Shown here piece by piece: positions 38,168-48,456 of a stretch of DNA of 64,000 nucleotides (position 1 is its first letter; each line of letters starts with the position of its first letter). The notes beneath the pieces are model-generated. The model was not told the origin of the DNA. It made no database searches and worked only from the letters and a program-made list of their open reading frames with translations. The DNA lies in contig NZ_UWOP01000001.1 of the NCBI RefSeq assembly GCF_900604485.1, forward strand, positions 853,501 to 917,500, given 5' to 3'. Position numbers and translations under genes: made by a program. Source of the DNA: Enterococcus mediterraneensis (GTDB taxonomy: Bacteria > Bacillota > Bacilli > Lactobacillales > Enterococcaceae).

Positions 38168-40474
38168 ATGAAACAGATCCAGCGTCTATTCGACATCGAT
38201 CCTTGGAAAGTTTCTACAACCGAATTAAGTAAAGAGCATCGCCGGCTGCAAGAGTCTTTAACAAGTATCGGTAATGGCTACATGGGGATGCGGGGAAATT
38301 TTGAAGAAAGTTACAGCGGCGACCATCATTTAGGAACGTATCTGGCCGGCGTCTGGTATCCAGATAAGACTCGTGTCGGTTGGTGGAAAAACGGCTATCC
38401 AGAATATTTCGGCAAAGTCATCAATGCAGTCAATTTTATTAAGATGGATCTTTTTATCAATGATAAAAAAGTCGATTTGAATCTGATCCCGCCTCAAGAT
38501 TTTTATCTTGAACTGGATATGGAAAAAGGGATCTTGTCTCGTTCCTTTACTGTAGAATTAGCAGAAGCTAAGGTCCGTTTCCATTTTGAACGATTCTTGA
38601 GTATCGTCAAAAAAGAATTGGCGATGATCCGGATGCAAGCCGAAGTATTAGAAGGTGACGCGAAAATCACTGTCCTTTCACAGCTTGATAATAATGTTCG
38701 CAATGAAGACAGCAATTATGATGAATTGTTCTGGGAAGGTGTCGACTGCGGCGTGACAAATGACATGACCTATCTGACTGTCCAAACCATCCCTAACCGC
38801 TTTGAGATCGAACGTTTTACAGTTACGGCCGCGATGCAGCATCAAGAAAAATGTGCTGAAACTACCGCAACCCCATTGATGGCCAGTGACCGTTTCGAAT
38901 TTCAAGCCGCTGCTGGCGAAACTATCACTTTAGATAAAAAAGTGATCATATTGACCAGCCGTGATGTGCTGCCGGAAGAGCAGGTCGAAACCGCTGATAA
39001 CTTGTTCGCGCAATACCATCAATCTTATGAAGAATTAAAATCCGAACAGATCGACGCTTGGAAAAAACGTTGGGAATTAGCTGATGTACAAATCGGCGGC
39101 AACCCTGTCGCACAACAAGGGATCCGTTTCAATCTCTTCCAATTATTCTCTACTTACTATGGTGATGATGAACGGTTGAATATCGGACCAAAAGGCTTCA
39201 CCGGCGAAAAATACGGCGGCGCTACGTATTGGGATACAGAAGCGTATGCAGTGCCTCTTTATCTCGCTTTGGCCAAACCAGAAGTTACTTTGAACTTGTT
39301 GAAATATCGTCATAACCAATTGCCGCAAGCTTTCCACAATGCACAACAACAAGGATTGAAGGGTGCTCTTTATCCAATGGTGACTTTTACCGGTGTAGAG
39401 TGCCACAATGAATGGGAAATCACCTTTGAAGAGATCCATCGTAACGGTGCTATCGCGTATGCCATCTACAATTATACCAACTATACTGGCGACACAAGCT
39501 ATTTGGAAAAAGAAGGATTGGAAGTCTTAACTGCTATCGCACGTTTTTGGGCAGACCGAGTTCATTATTCCAAACGAAAACAAAAATACATGATCCACGG
39601 TGTCACTGGTCCTAATGAGTACGAAAACAATATCAACAATAATTGGTACACCAATAAAATGGCTGTCTGGGTCTTGGATTATACATTAGAAAATTACCGC
39701 CGCTTTGAAAAGACGGCATTGGTTGAAATCTCCGATGAAGAGCAAGTAAAATGGCAAGACATCATCGATAATATGTATTTCCCAGAAGATAAAGAGTTAG
39801 GGATCTTCGTTCAGCATGATACTTTCTTAGATAAAAATCTGATGCCGGTATCAGAGCTTGATCCTTCTAATCTGCCATTGAATCAAAACTGGTCTTGGGA
39901 TCGCATCTTGCGTTCTTGCTTCATCAAACAGGCGGATGTCCTGCAAGGAATCTATTTCTTCCAAGATCAATTCAGTCCGGAAGAAAAACAGAAAAATTTT
40001 GATTTTTACGAACCGATGACGGTCCATGAATCTTCCCTTTCTGCTAGTATCCACGCTATTTTGGCGGCCGAGTTGGGCATGGAAGAAAAAGCATTGGAAA
40101 TGTATGAACGAACAGCGCGGCTTGATCTGGACAATTACAACAACGATACCGAAGACGGTCTGCATATCACTTCCATGACTGGCAGTTGGCTGGCTATCGT
40201 GCAAGGTTTTGCGCAAATGAAGACCGATCATGAGTCATTGCGTTTTGCACCCTTCTTGCCGAAAACTTGGGAAAATTACGCGTTCCATATCAATTATCGC
40301 GGTCGTTTGATTGCTGTCAAAGTCACAGAAGAAAATGTGCGTTTAAAATTAGTCGAAGGAGAACCGTTAGAAGTCGCTCTTTACGAAAAACCAGCTATAT
40401 TGAAAGATGAATTATCTGTGGAAATCCCAGAGAATAAAGCATCAGAAGAAAATCCAGAATTTCTTTATTTGTAA
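38168..40474 (+). CDS. malP: maltose (or maltose-6'-phosphate) phosphorylase, GH65
   Basis: A 768-residue GH65 enzyme starting at the ATG at 38168 (TTGGAGGGAACTCAA upstream). The catalytic Glu lies in [11 protein letters not shown] (about 484-494) and phosphate-binding segments follow near the C-terminus ([11 protein letters not shown]). Family members split maltose with phosphate to beta-glucose-1-P and glucose; in Enterococcus faecalis the related MapP acts on maltose-6'-P brought in by a PTS. No maltose transporter or beta-phosphoglucomutase gene is adjacent, so the substrate cannot be settled. The next gene is its probable LacI-type regulator. Confidence 0.9.
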   Translation: MKQIQRLFDIDPWKVSTTELSKEHRRLQESLTSIGNGYMGMRGNFEESYSGDHHLGTYLAGVWYPDKTRVGWWKNGYPEYFGKVINAVNFIKMDLFINDKKVDLNLIPPQDFYLELDMEKGILSRSFTVELAEAKVRFHFERFLSIVKKELAMIRMQAEVLEGDAKITVLSQLDNNVRNEDSNYDELFWEGVDCGVTNDMTYLTVQTIPNRFEIERFTVTAAMQHQEKCAETTATPLMASDRFEFQAAAGETITLDKKVIILTSRDVLPEEQVETADNLFAQYHQSYEELKSEQIDAWKKRWELADVQIGGNPVAQQGIRFNLFQLFSTYYGDDERLNIGPKGFTGEKYGGATYWDTEAYAVPLYLALAKPEVTLNLLKYRHNQLPQAFHNAQQQGLKGALYPMVTFTGVECHNEWEITFEEIHRNGAIAYAIYNYTNYTGDTSYLEKEGLEVLTAIARFWADRVHYSKRKQKYMIHGVTGPNEYENNINNNWYTNKMAVWVLDYTLENYRRFEKTALVEISDEEQVKWQDIIDNMYFPEDKELGIFVQHDTFLDKNLMPVSELDPSNLPLNQNWSWDRILRSCFIKQADVLQGIYFFQDQFSPEEKQKNFDFYEPMTVHESSLSASIHAILAAELGMEEKALEMYERTARLDLDNYNNDTEDGLHITSMTGSWLAIVQGFAQMKTDHESLRFAPFLPKTWENYAFHINYRGRLIAVKVTEENVRLKLVEGEPLEVALYEKPAILKDELSVEIPENKASEENPEFLYL

Positions 40475-40528
40475 TAGAAACCTCGGAAAAACTTTGTTAT
40501 GATAAACAGAAAAAAGGAGCGTAAGCCG

Positions 40529-41557
40529 ATGAGTATCACCGTCAAAGATGTAGCAAAAAAAGCGGGGGTTGCTACTTCTACTGTCTCGCGCGTGATCAAT
40601 GATCATCCCAGCATATCAGAAGAGACAAAGAAAAAAGTCCGGCAAGTTATGGAAGAGCTTGGTTACGTTCCTAACATGACCGCCCGCAACTTAGGAAAAC
40701 AAATCTCCAGTGCCATCGGAGTCATTCTGCCGCCGCTGGATTCCAAGGAACGTTTGGGCAACCCCTTTTATCTGGAAACTATCGAAGCTGTCAATGAAGA
40801 AGCAAGCCGCTTCCAAATGTCAGTAGCAGTCGCTTCCGCTCCTGATTTCGATATTCTTTTGGAAAATGTCAAACGAATGCATCTGCAAAAACAAGTAGAC
40901 GGTTTTATTTTGACCTACTCCGACAATCATGATCCTGTGATCGACTATCTGTTTAATAATAAAATTCCTTTCGCATTGATCGGACAAGCCTATAAAAATG
41001 AAGACAAAATCGTATTTGTAGATAATGACAACCAATTGCTGGGGAAACAAGCGACCGAACATCTGATTGAAAACGGACATGAACGGATCTTGTTCATCAC
41101 CAATGTCACGCGGGAAAATTTGTATTTTGAACGGTATTTCGGTTATCAAAAGGCCTTGATGATCGCTCAGTTACCAGTCTTTCCTGCGATCACTTTCGAA
41201 GGACCGGAAGATTATGTCAATTTTGAAGAAGTACTGAAAGAAACACAAGCTACCGGTCTAGTAGTGATCGATGATCTTTTCGCGGTGCGGGTGATGCAAC
41301 TGGTGAACTTGTTCGGCTATCAAGTGCCTGATGATCTTTCTGTAGTCAGCTTCAACAACTCGATTTTTTCTACATTGACCCATCCTTATCTGACAAGCGT
41401 AGATATTGACGTGGCTCAATTAGGCAAGATCGCTACACAAAAATTGATGGAACAGATCAATCAACAAGGCTCTTCCGGTATCCAAATGATCGTTCCTCAC
41501 AAACTTATTCGTCGAGAAACCGTTCTAGATTTGCGAAAAATCAAAAACAATCAATGA
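40529..41557 (+). CDS. malR: LacI-family regulator, MalR-like
   Basis: A 342-residue LacI/GalR protein from the ATG at 40529 (AAAAAGGAGCGTAAGCCG before it). HTH: SITVKDVAKKAGVATSTVSR (2-21), hinge NMTARNLGKQ, sugar-binding domain from about 60. Placed 54 bases after malP on the same strand, with an operator of the matching GCAAnCGTTTGC form in the malP promoter. Confidence 0.9.
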   Translation: MSITVKDVAKKAGVATSTVSRVINDHPSISEETKKKVRQVMEELGYVPNMTARNLGKQISSAIGVILPPLDSKERLGNPFYLETIEAVNEEASRFQMSVAVASAPDFDILLENVKRMHLQKQVDGFILTYSDNHDPVIDYLFNNKIPFALIGQAYKNEDKIVFVDNDNQLLGKQATEHLIENGHERILFITNVTRENLYFERYFGYQKALMIAQLPVFPAITFEGPEDYVNFEEVLKETQATGLVVIDDLFAVRVMQLVNLFGYQVPDDLSVVSFNNSIFSTLTHPYLTSVDIDVAQLGKIATQKLMEQINQQGSSGIQMIVPHKLIRRETVLDLRKIKNNQ

Positions 41558-41572
41558 CAGGATAAAAGCAAA

Positions 41573-41600
41573 AGACAGACCAAAAATGGTCTGTCTTTTT
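41573..41600 (+). terminator. malR terminator
   Basis: AGACAGACCA (41573-41582) pairs with TGGTCTGTCT (41587-41596), then TTTTT. Confidence 0.9.
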
Positions 41601-41620
41601 TATCTGCTAAGACTAAGATT

Positions 41621-42571
41621 TTATTTGTTTCCTGGTTCAGAAGCGATGATTTTCAGTTCGCCTTCTAACTGCCAACGGTTGATTCCGTTTGGCAAAATGC
41701 AGCTGGCGCCTTTTTTCAGTTCGTAAGTTTGGCCGTCCACAACTAGATGACCATATCCGTCGATCACTGTCATCAATGTATATGGTGCATGGGCATCGAT
41801 CGTAAGTTGTCCTTGGACCTGCCATTCATAAACATTGAAGAAATCCGTTTTCAAATAAGTGATCACTGATGATTTTCCTTGTCGGATCTCAGTAATATTA
41901 TTTACTGGTTTAAGGGCTGGTACTGTTGTCACATCAATGGATTGTTGGATGTGAAGTTCCCGTGTATTCCCTTGATCGTCTTTTCGGTCATAGTCATATA
42001 CACGATACGTGGTGTCAGAACTTTGTTGGGTTTCTAAAATCATGATTCCCTTACCGATAGCATGGATCGTACCACTAGGAACATAATAAAAATCACCTTT
42101 TTTGACTGGTACGCGTTTCAAAAGGTCATCCCAACGACCGTCGTGGATCATATCCGCTAATTCTTCGCGGGTTTTCGCGGTATGACCATAAACGATCTCT
42201 GCTCCTGGTTCAGCATCAATGATGTACCAGCATTCTGTTTTGCCTAGTTCACCTTCATGTTTCATGCCATATGCATCGTCTGGATGAACTTGCACAGATA
42301 ATTCATCTTCAGCGTCAAGAATTTTTATCAATAATGGGAAAACCGGCTCGCTGGGATTTCCAAAAAGTTCTTTGTGATCCTCCCATAATTCTGTCAGTTT
42401 TTTTCCTTTAAATGGACCGTTTTCAATAACGCTTACGCCATGGGGATGCGCGCTGATTGCCCAATCCTCACCGATTTTATCATTTGGGATGTCAAAACCG
42501 AAAACAGAACGCAGACGGCTGCCTCCCCAGATTTTTTCTTGAAAAACAGGTTTCATAAATAATGGTTCCAT
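41621..42571 (-). CDS. manA: mannose-6-phosphate isomerase, class I
   Basis: A 316-residue type I phosphomannose isomerase of the short Firmicute form, starting MEPLFMKPVFQEKIWGG at 42571 (AGGAGCAAT upstream); the longer frame to 42691 runs into the next gene. Zinc ligands are in QVHPDD, GKTECWYI and SGTIHAIGKG. It interconverts mannose-6-P and fructose-6-P. Confidence 0.93.
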   Translation of the reverse strand: MEPLFMKPVFQEKIWGGSRLRSVFGFDIPNDKIGEDWAISAHPHGVSVIENGPFKGKKLTELWEDHKELFGNPSEPVFPLLIKILDAEDELSVQVHPDDAYGMKHEGELGKTECWYIIDAEPGAEIVYGHTAKTREELADMIHDGRWDDLLKRVPVKKGDFYYVPSGTIHAIGKGIMILETQQSSDTTYRVYDYDRKDDQGNTRELHIQQSIDVTTVPALKPVNNITEIRQGKSSVITYLKTDFFNVYEWQVQGQLTIDAHAPYTLMTVIDGYGHLVVDGQTYELKKGASCILPNGINRWQLEGELKIIASEPGNK

Positions 42572-42617
42572 GGTATTGCTCCTTTCTTTACTCAACTTAT
42601 TATAGCATTTTTTGTTT

Positions 42618-43631
42618 TTAGCGGAGTCTTTCTTTTTGATAAACCGCCAAAATTTCATCTCTTTCACGAATATAATCCTCACGGAAATCATTCGGATGAA
42701 TGCGATTGCTCAAAAAGATAAAAGCAGTCTGCTCTAATGGATCCACCGACAGAAAAGTCCCTGTATATCCGGTATGAAACAGAGTAGGATGTTGGTTTTC
42801 TCCCATATATTTCAGGTCCCATCCAAGAGAACGCTGCCCATTGCCTGTCGGTGTTTGATCCTTCAGCAAATAATGAATCGTCTCTTTTTTCAAAAATGGC
42901 TGCCCGTTGACCATTCCCCAATCAAGATACATCCCAGCAAATTTTTCCAAATCAGTCAGGTCAGTGAACAGTCCGGCATTGCCCGCGTGTTTTCCTAAGA
43001 CTCGTGCTTTCGGATCATGGGTGATCCCGCGTAAGATACTGCCGTCTGACTGCTGCTGTGTGGGCACAGTTTTTTCAACGACGGGAGTAAAACTGCTGTT
43101 TGACATAGCCAGCGGCGTCAAAACTTCTGTTTGAAACACTTCCGTCACTGGTTTTTGGTAGATTTCTTCCAACATAAAACCTAAAAGGATCGTTCCGGCA
43201 TCAGTATATTTCACTTCTCTGCCAATATTTTTGCCATTTTGCAAACCTAAATAGGCTTTTCGCAGTCCTTCACTGTCTAACTGGTCACGGTTAGGGATCC
43301 AAGTTTCGATATCTGCGGTATGGGTCAACAAATGCCGCAATGTGATCTTTGAATTGGCAAAATCCGGCAGATATTTTTGTAACGGTTGATCGAAATCTAC
43401 TCTGCCTGCTTCCCACAATTTCAACACGACTGTCGTTGTACAAACTACTTTCGTCAATGAGGCTACATCAAAAAGCAGTTCTGCTTTCATAGGGACTTTT
43501 TCAGGCAGGATCGCCGCGTCACCGTAAACACCCCGCTCTTTTTTCTTATCGTGGATCATCTCATAGACGACACCGGGATAAACACCTTGTTCCATTTTGT
43601 CTAAAATCATTTTTTGGGTTTTCGCAAACAT
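42618..43631 (-). CDS. serine hydrolase, beta-lactamase/class C PBP family
   Basis: A 337-residue penicillin-binding-fold esterase: Ser58-x-x-Lys61 (ASLTK), Tyr in VKYTDAGTIL (YxN-like position) and HTGYTGT as the third motif. No signal peptide is visible, so it is probably cytoplasmic, unlike D-alanyl carboxypeptidases. It lies just upstream of manA (46 bases). Its leader contains two perfect hairpins. Confidence 0.82.
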   Translation of the reverse strand: MFAKTQKMILDKMEQGVYPGVVYEMIHDKKKERGVYGDAAILPEKVPMKAELLFDVASLTKVVCTTTVVLKLWEAGRVDFDQPLQKYLPDFANSKITLRHLLTHTADIETWIPNRDQLDSEGLRKAYLGLQNGKNIGREVKYTDAGTILLGFMLEEIYQKPVTEVFQTEVLTPLAMSNSSFTPVVEKTVPTQQQSDGSILRGITHDPKARVLGKHAGNAGLFTDLTDLEKFAGMYLDWGMVNGQPFLKKETIHYLLKDQTPTGNGQRSLGWDLKYMGENQHPTLFHTGYTGTFLSVDPLEQTAFIFLSNRIHPNDFREDYIRERDEILAVYQKERLR

Positions 43632-43647
43632 TTCTCACACCCCTTTT

Positions 43648-43718
43648 GATCAGGCCTTGCACCTGATCTATTCAACTATCTAATGTTGAGTGTACGAGAA
43701 AAAGCTCGATAACTCAAC
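43648..43718 (-). other. twin hairpins in the leader of the serine hydrolase gene
   Basis: GATCAGG/CCTGATC (43648-43654 with 43662-43668) lies close to the ribosome site; GTTGAGT-CGAG/CTCG-ACTCAAC (43685-43718) is a longer perfect stem with symmetric internal loops. No T run follows either, so they are not classical terminators. They may be operators or leader structures. Confidence 0.4.
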
Positions 43719-43766
43719 CGATTGCCTTGAAACATTTCCATTTTTTCCTGATGAAACATACAAAAA

Positions 43767-43832
43767 AATCCCAACGACAGCTGACAACCACTTTTCAAAA
43801 CGAAAAACGGTCTTCTGCGTTGGGATTTTGGA
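43767..43832. terminator. terminator of the amino-acid ABC operon
   Basis: AATCCCAACG (43767-43776) pairs with CGTTGGGATT (43818-43827); on the minus strand it is followed by TTTTTTTG. The loop holds an inner stem (ACCACTTTTC with GAAAAACGGT). Confidence 0.85.
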
Positions 43833-43850
43833 TTGTGATCTAGACTTTTC

Positions 43851-44597
43851 TTATTCTACCTCAAAGGTCACTGCTGAAATGAATCGTTTGATCCGTTCAT
43901 TATCTGTATGGAAGAATTCTTCCGGTGTACCGTCAAAAGCGATTTTGCCGTTTTCTAAAAACAAGATCCGATCGGCGACACGTCGGGCGAAATTCATATT
44001 ATGAGTAACGATGATCTGTGAGCGTTCGTTTTTAGCCAGATTAGAGATGACTTTCAAAACTTCAAACTCCAACTCTGGATCCAGCGCACTGGTTGGCTCA
44101 TCGAACAACAGAAATTCCGGCTCAAGGGCTAATGCGCGGGCGATTGCGACCCTTTGCTGTTGTCCACCTGATAAATAATTAGGGTATTCTTGAGCTTTTC
44201 CTGCTAGTCCTACTTGATCCAAAAGCATTTGTGCCTGTTCTTCTGCTTCTTGCTTTTTCTTGCCTAAAACATAGATCGGTCCTTCTGTAATGTTTTCCAA
44301 AACAGTTCGATGAGGAAACAAATGGAAGCCTTGAAAGACCATGCCGGTTCGGCGACGAAACGCCAAAATCTCGGATTTCCCTAATTTTTTAGAAAAATCA
44401 ACTTGCTGCGTTCCGATGCTGATACTGCCGCTGTCTGGGATCTCCAATAAATTCATACAACGAAGCAGTGTTGACTTTCCTGAACCGGAAGGACCGACGA
44501 TCACCGTAGTTTCATTGTCCCGAATCTCTAAATCGATATTTTTTAACACTTCTACATTATTAAATTTTTTGCTGATTGCTTGAATCTTGATCGACAT
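43851..44597 (-). CDS. polar amino-acid ABC transporter, ATPase
   Basis: A 248-residue PAAT-type ATPase: Walker A GPSGSGKST (34-42), signature LSGGQQQR, Walker B LLFDEPTSALD and switch His in IVTHNM. Last gene of a three-gene importer; GGAGG precedes the ATG. Substrate class (cystine, glutamine or other polar amino acid) cannot be fixed by sequence alone. Confidence 0.92.
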   Translation of the reverse strand: MSIKIQAISKKFNNVEVLKNIDLEIRDNETTVIVGPSGSGKSTLLRCMNLLEIPDSGSISIGTQQVDFSKKLGKSEILAFRRRTGMVFQGFHLFPHRTVLENITEGPIYVLGKKKQEAEEQAQMLLDQVGLAGKAQEYPNYLSGGQQQRVAIARALALEPEFLLFDEPTSALDPELEFEVLKVISNLAKNERSQIIVTHNMNFARRVADRILFLENGKIAFDGTPEEFFHTDNERIKRFISAVTFEVE

Positions 44598-44606
44598 AAG
44601 TTCCTC

Positions 44607-45275
44607 CTATGAAATGACGGTATAACGGGACGTCCATTTTTCTAATTGTGATTGCAGTAAAGTCAATACTGTACAAAACAGCAAATAGAAAACAGCGACT
44701 TCGATATACAGCGTCAATGGTTCATAAAAACGTGCAGCGATCCGCTGACTGACCATGAACATTTCTGTCACAGTGATGGTGGAAGCTAGCGATGTGTCTT
44801 TCACTAATGAAATAAAGGTGTTTGACAAAGGCGGCAGACAGATCCGTACTGCTTGCGGTGCGATGATCCGTCTTAAAAGCGTTTTTTGATCCATTCCGAT
44901 CGCTTGAGCCGCCTCCCACTGACCTTTCGGGATCGCCAAGATCGCACTGCGGATCGGTTCTGACGCATAGGCACCGGTGTTTAGCGAAAGTGTCAATGCG
45001 GCCGCAAACCATTTATCCAACTCGATCCCGATTTGTGCCAACCCATAAAAAGCGATAAACAATTGGACTAGCAGCGGTGTTCCACGAAACAGCCAAACAT
45101 AAAAAGCAAAAATATTGTTTAGTATTTTCGATTTTGATAAACGACCTATAGCAGTTAGTGTCGCGAATACCAATCCCAACACGAACGAGACCAGCGTCAA
45201 GGGAATCGTCACTTTCAGACCGGCTAGAAAGATCGGTCCGGCGGCATTTATAACTATTTCTTGTATTCGATCCAT
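44607..45275 (-). CDS. polar amino-acid ABC transporter, permease
   Basis: A 222-residue HisM/GlnP-type permease with about five membrane helices and the EAA loop EAAQAIGMDQKTLLRRIIAPQA (described by position 120-141). It precedes the ATPase gene by 9 bases and follows the binding-protein gene by 9 bases. Confidence 0.92.
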   Translation of the reverse strand: MDRIQEIVINAAGPIFLAGLKVTIPLTLVSFVLGLVFATLTAIGRLSKSKILNNIFAFYVWLFRGTPLLVQLFIAFYGLAQIGIELDKWFAAALTLSLNTGAYASEPIRSAILAIPKGQWEAAQAIGMDQKTLLRRIIAPQAVRICLPPLSNTFISLVKDTSLASTITVTEMFMVSQRIAARFYEPLTLYIEVAVFYLLFCTVLTLLQSQLEKWTSRYTVIS

Positions 45276-45284
45276 ACCTATCTC

Positions 45285-46064
45285 TTACTCCTTAGTAATA
45301 TCTTCATTGAAATATTTCTCTGAGATCTTGGTCAACGTACCGTCTTTTTGCAATGATTCCAATGCTTGGTTGATTTTTTTCAACAAATCTTCATTGCCTT
45401 TTTTGACAGGGATGCCGATCTTTGTAGCATCGTCTGAGGTTGCTGTGATTTGGATCTCAGCTTTTGGATGTTGTTTCAAATAATCATAATATGCCACGTC
45501 ATCATTTAATGTAGCATCCGCCCGGCCTCGCAACACCAATTCGATCGCTTGGTCAAATCCGCTAGTGCTTTCTAATTCAGCACCATACGATTCAGCGACT
45601 TGACCATAATTGCTGGTAAGCGACTGCGCAGCTTTTTTACCTTTTAGATCATCAAAACTCTTGATTTCTTGATTGTCTTTTTTCGTGATCAACGCTGTTT
45701 TGGAAAAAGTGTAAGGAACACTAAAATCATATTTTTCTTTCCGTTCATCAGTGATCCCCATTTGATTCAAGATCACATCGGTTTTCCCTGCATCGAACGC
45801 CGCTAACAGAGAATCCCATGGTGCTTCAAAGAATTCTACTTTATAGCCCATTTCTTTTCCGACTGCTTTTGCTACATCCACATCAAAGCCGGTCAACTTG
45901 TCTTTATCATCATGAAATGAAAACGGTGCGTAAGTTCCTTCCGTTCCAACAACTAATACTTTTTCTTCTGATTTGCTTTCTTTGGAAGAATTTCCGCAAG
46001 CAGCCAACAAAAGCAACGCTCCGCTTCCTAATACAGCAATTTTTAATAAATTATTGATTTTCAT
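45285..46064 (-). CDS. polar amino-acid ABC transporter, substrate-binding lipoprotein
   Basis: A 259-residue SBP_bac_3 lipoprotein: lipobox LLAAC with Cys23, then YAPFSFHDDKDKLTGFDVDVA (about 46-66) and AALDAG-like FDAGKTDVILNQMGIT (about 90-105), typical of cystine- or glutamine-type binding proteins. The order binding protein-permease-ATPase and the QxGxT-like NQMGIT loop lean toward cystine (TcyA-like). First gene of the operon. Confidence 0.9.
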   Translation of the reverse strand: MKINNLLKIAVLGSGALLLLAACGNSSKESKSEEKVLVVGTEGTYAPFSFHDDKDKLTGFDVDVAKAVGKEMGYKVEFFEAPWDSLLAAFDAGKTDVILNQMGITDERKEKYDFSVPYTFSKTALITKKDNQEIKSFDDLKGKKAAQSLTSNYGQVAESYGAELESTSGFDQAIELVLRGRADATLNDDVAYYDYLKQHPKAEIQITATSDDATKIGIPVKKGNEDLLKKINQALESLQKDGTLTKISEKYFNEDITKE

Positions 46065-46149
46065 AAGTTCTCTCCTTATATCTGGGAAAGGATAGTGATT
46101 TCCAGCAACTTCCCATAGTTTTTCTTCTATTATATGAACGAATCATTTA

Positions 46150-46178
46150 ATGATAGGTATAAAATTTATTATAGTCAA
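46150..46178 (-). promoter_or_regulatory. promoter of the amino-acid ABC operon
   Basis: Minus strand -35 TTGACT (46173-46178), 17 bases, -10 TATCAT (46150-46155). The rest of the 455-base gap to 46519 is AT-rich and holds the leader of the next gene, in which GCTTAG/CTAAGC (46477-46482 with 46493-46498) forms a hairpin just upstream of its CGGAGG ribosome site. No riboswitch was recognised. Confidence 0.7.
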
Positions 46179-46519
46179 TCTTATTCTTACCGTCTTGTGA
46201 TAAGTATTTTCGCAGTGTGATAAGCAATAATTATCACATTCCAACAAGATTTTCTTCAGTTGCTTGTCAAAAGACAGGACTTTGATTTATTTCAATCTGT
46301 TTTGGGGTTTTTAGCGGAAAAACCCTCTCCCGTTTTCTGAAATATTACAAGAAAGTAAAAATACAACCTTTTTCGTAACATTTATCATCGTTTTGTGAAT
46401 AAACGTCATCTTACTTTTACCAATGAAATATGAATCCATGTTAAAGTATCACTTGTATTCGAGAAATACACAATCAGCTTAGTGAATCTGACCTAAGCAC
46501 ATACGGAGGAATATTTTTT

Positions 46520-47125
46520 ATGAAGTTAAGTAAAACATTGTTATTTGGCGGACTTCTAGCGGCAGGTTTAGGATTTTCATTTGGCTCAAAAGCAGATGCA
46601 GCTGAAACTTATACAGTAAAAAGCGGAGATACTCTTTACTCTATCTCTCAAGCATTTGTTGGAGACGGAAGCTTGATCGATATTATCGCAGATGACAACG
46701 ATATCGCTAACCGCAACTTGATCTATGTAGGTCAACAATTGACGATCGATGCTGATGGTACAGTAGACGCAACACCAGTTCAAGAAGCAGCACAAGCTCC
46801 TGCACCAGCTGCACAAAAAACACAAACAACTTATCAAAACACACAAACGACCCAAACAACTCAAAAAGCAGCAGCAAAAACAACTACTTCAACAAGTTCT
46901 GCAACTACAAGCTCTGCTAAAGAATGGATCGCACAAAAAGAATCAAGCGGTTCTTATACAGCCCAAAATGGTCGTTATTATGGTCGTTACCAATTGGATT
47001 CTTCATACCTAAATGGTGACTATTCCGCAGCAAACCAAGAACGTGTTGCTGACAACTACGTTTCTAGCCGTTACGGTTCTTGGGAAGCAGCAAAATCATT
47101 CTGGTTAGCAAACGGTTGGTACTAA
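46520..47125 (+). CDS. secreted LysM protein, aggregation-promoting-factor-like
   Basis: A 201-residue secreted protein: signal peptide (1-27, cleaved near ADAAE), one LysM domain (about 31-74, YTVKSGDTLYSISQAF), a Gln/Thr/Ala linker (about 80-130) and a C-terminal lysozyme-like Apf domain (about 133-201, WIAQKESSGSYTAQNGRYYG to FWLANGWY). Apf-type proteins of lactobacilli bind the cell wall and affect cell shape and surface. A catalytic Glu candidate lies in AQKESSG. Single gene with a strong ribosome site and a hairpin leader. Confidence 0.85.
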   Translation: MKLSKTLLFGGLLAAGLGFSFGSKADAAETYTVKSGDTLYSISQAFVGDGSLIDIIADDNDIANRNLIYVGQQLTIDADGTVDATPVQEAAQAPAPAAQKTQTTYQNTQTTQTTQKAAAKTTTSTSSATTSSAKEWIAQKESSGSYTAQNGRYYGRYQLDSSYLNGDYSAANQERVADNYVSSRYGSWEAAKSFWLANGWY

Positions 47126-47159
47126 GCCGACTTTTGCAAATCAAAGAGTAACTGAAAAG

Positions 47160-47270
47160 AGATTGTGACATAAATCAATGCTGATCAATGTATCCGACCG
47201 ATACATAAGTTCTTAAGAACCTGTATATCGTTCGGATACATATCAGTTTGATAAACTTATGTCACAATCT
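47160..47270. repeat. long palindromic repeat, also acting as terminator
   Basis: Perfect 14-base ends AGATTGTGACATAA (47160-47173) and TTATGTCACAATCT (47257-47270) enclose a second inverted pair (TGTATCCGACCGATA with TATCGTTCGGATACA) around TTCTTAAGAA. A seven-T run follows on the plus strand, so it can terminate the LysM gene. Its ends resemble those of the element at 60534-60704. Confidence 0.7.
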
Positions 47271-47326
47271 TTTTTTGTACATTCTTCAACTTAAAAGCAT
47301 TTGAAATAATAGCAAAAATCAACCAA

Positions 47327-48127
47327 TCATTTATCAGATGTTACGAACCACCATTCGATACCGATTGCATCATATACCGTCAGGATCTTCTTCTTTTTAT
47401 CCGCATAAAACTCTATTCCAGAAGACGTCAACTGTTCTTCTAAAAATAGCAGATCTTCTTTTGAGACCGCTATCTTCAAAAAATCCAATCCTAACACTTC
47501 ATGGGTTTTCAAATCGATAGTTCCGCCCTTTGCTTCTGTCAGTTCTATGATAAATTGCTCGTTATCACAGGATTGTAGGTTTTCAGGAACTGTCATTTTC
47601 AGCAGATCTGTAAAAAACTTGCTTTCTTTTTGCAGATCGCTTGTATGCAAATGGACTTTGCCAAAACGAATATTTTCAGAAAGATCTGCATTTTCGTCTG
47701 AAGCTTCTTTTAATAATTCTTCTGGAGCACCTTGCTGTTCGGCAGTTTCTTTGTAATAAAATTCTAGAGGATTGCCCTCTGGATCATTGGTCAAGATTCC
47801 CCAAGCTTTTTCGTAAGGGGTATATTCACAATCATTTTGCTGTTTCAACCGTTTCAATAAGCTTCCGATTTCTGCTATCGGCACAACTAACCGCAGCCGT
47901 TTTAATTTTTTGATTTCCCCAAAATGGTCATTGGCACGAGGACTTTCCTCCAACCATAATAATTCATCTTGACTTTCGGCTGTACCAAAAATCGCCAATT
48001 CATTCTCTTCTCTTTTTAATGAAAAACCAACCACATCTCGATAAAATTTGATCATCTTATCTCGGTCTTTTACACGAATAGCAACGGTCTTCACACGAGT
48101 CCGCTCACCTAAAGTAAATTCTGCCAT
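47327..48127 (-). CDS. two-domain VOC (glyoxalase-fold) protein
   Basis: A 266-residue protein with two VOC modules: VKTVAIRVKDRDKMIKFYRDVVGF (about 13-36) opens the first, and FGKVHLHTSDLQKESKFFTDLL (about 154-175) the second. Metal-ligand positions are incomplete (no His-x-Glu pairs in all expected strands), so activity is doubtful. Length and layout recall the streptococcal CppA group, but I cannot confirm it. Alone between the LysM gene and fbp. Confidence 0.65.
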   Translation of the reverse strand: MAEFTLGERTRVKTVAIRVKDRDKMIKFYRDVVGFSLKREENELAIFGTAESQDELLWLEESPRANDHFGEIKKLKRLRLVVPIAEIGSLLKRLKQQNDCEYTPYEKAWGILTNDPEGNPLEFYYKETAEQQGAPEELLKEASDENADLSENIRFGKVHLHTSDLQKESKFFTDLLKMTVPENLQSCDNEQFIIELTEAKGGTIDLKTHEVLGLDFLKIAVSKEDLLFLEEQLTSSGIEFYADKKKKILTVYDAIGIEWWFVTSDK

Positions 48128-48456
48128 ACCTATTGCCCCCTTCTATCCCATCAACATTTTACTGACAAATTCAAAAACTCGCAAATGATATCCCTTGAAA
48201 ATCCATTTAACTATCACAAAACAGGATTTTTTGCAAAAAACAAAGCTCTTTTCCATAAATTTATTTTGGAATTTGGTGTATTTTCAACGATTTATCTCCC
48301 TAACAGCCGATATCGCGAAAAACAGACCGCTATTACATGTATACCATTTATAGCATATTGGTAAATATGACTATTTTAAAGGGCTATCAACAACTATACA
48401 TTTCACTTTCCTTTTGCTATATTTAACAGTAAAGACAAAACAAAGCGAGAGGTATT
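48128..48456. other. intergenic region between the VOC gene and fbp
   Basis: 329 bases without a supported gene. The only structure I see is an inverted repeat TACCA...TGGTA (48342-48346 with 48359-48363) about 95 bases upstream of fbp, which could be an operator. No clear terminator or sigma-A promoter could be assigned. Confidence 0.3.

Noticed and set aside
46220-46519. Riboswitch or WalR-type boxes upstream of the LysM gene
   Set aside because: Only half-site resemblance to TGTAAT-type repeats and a single hairpin; not enough to claim either.
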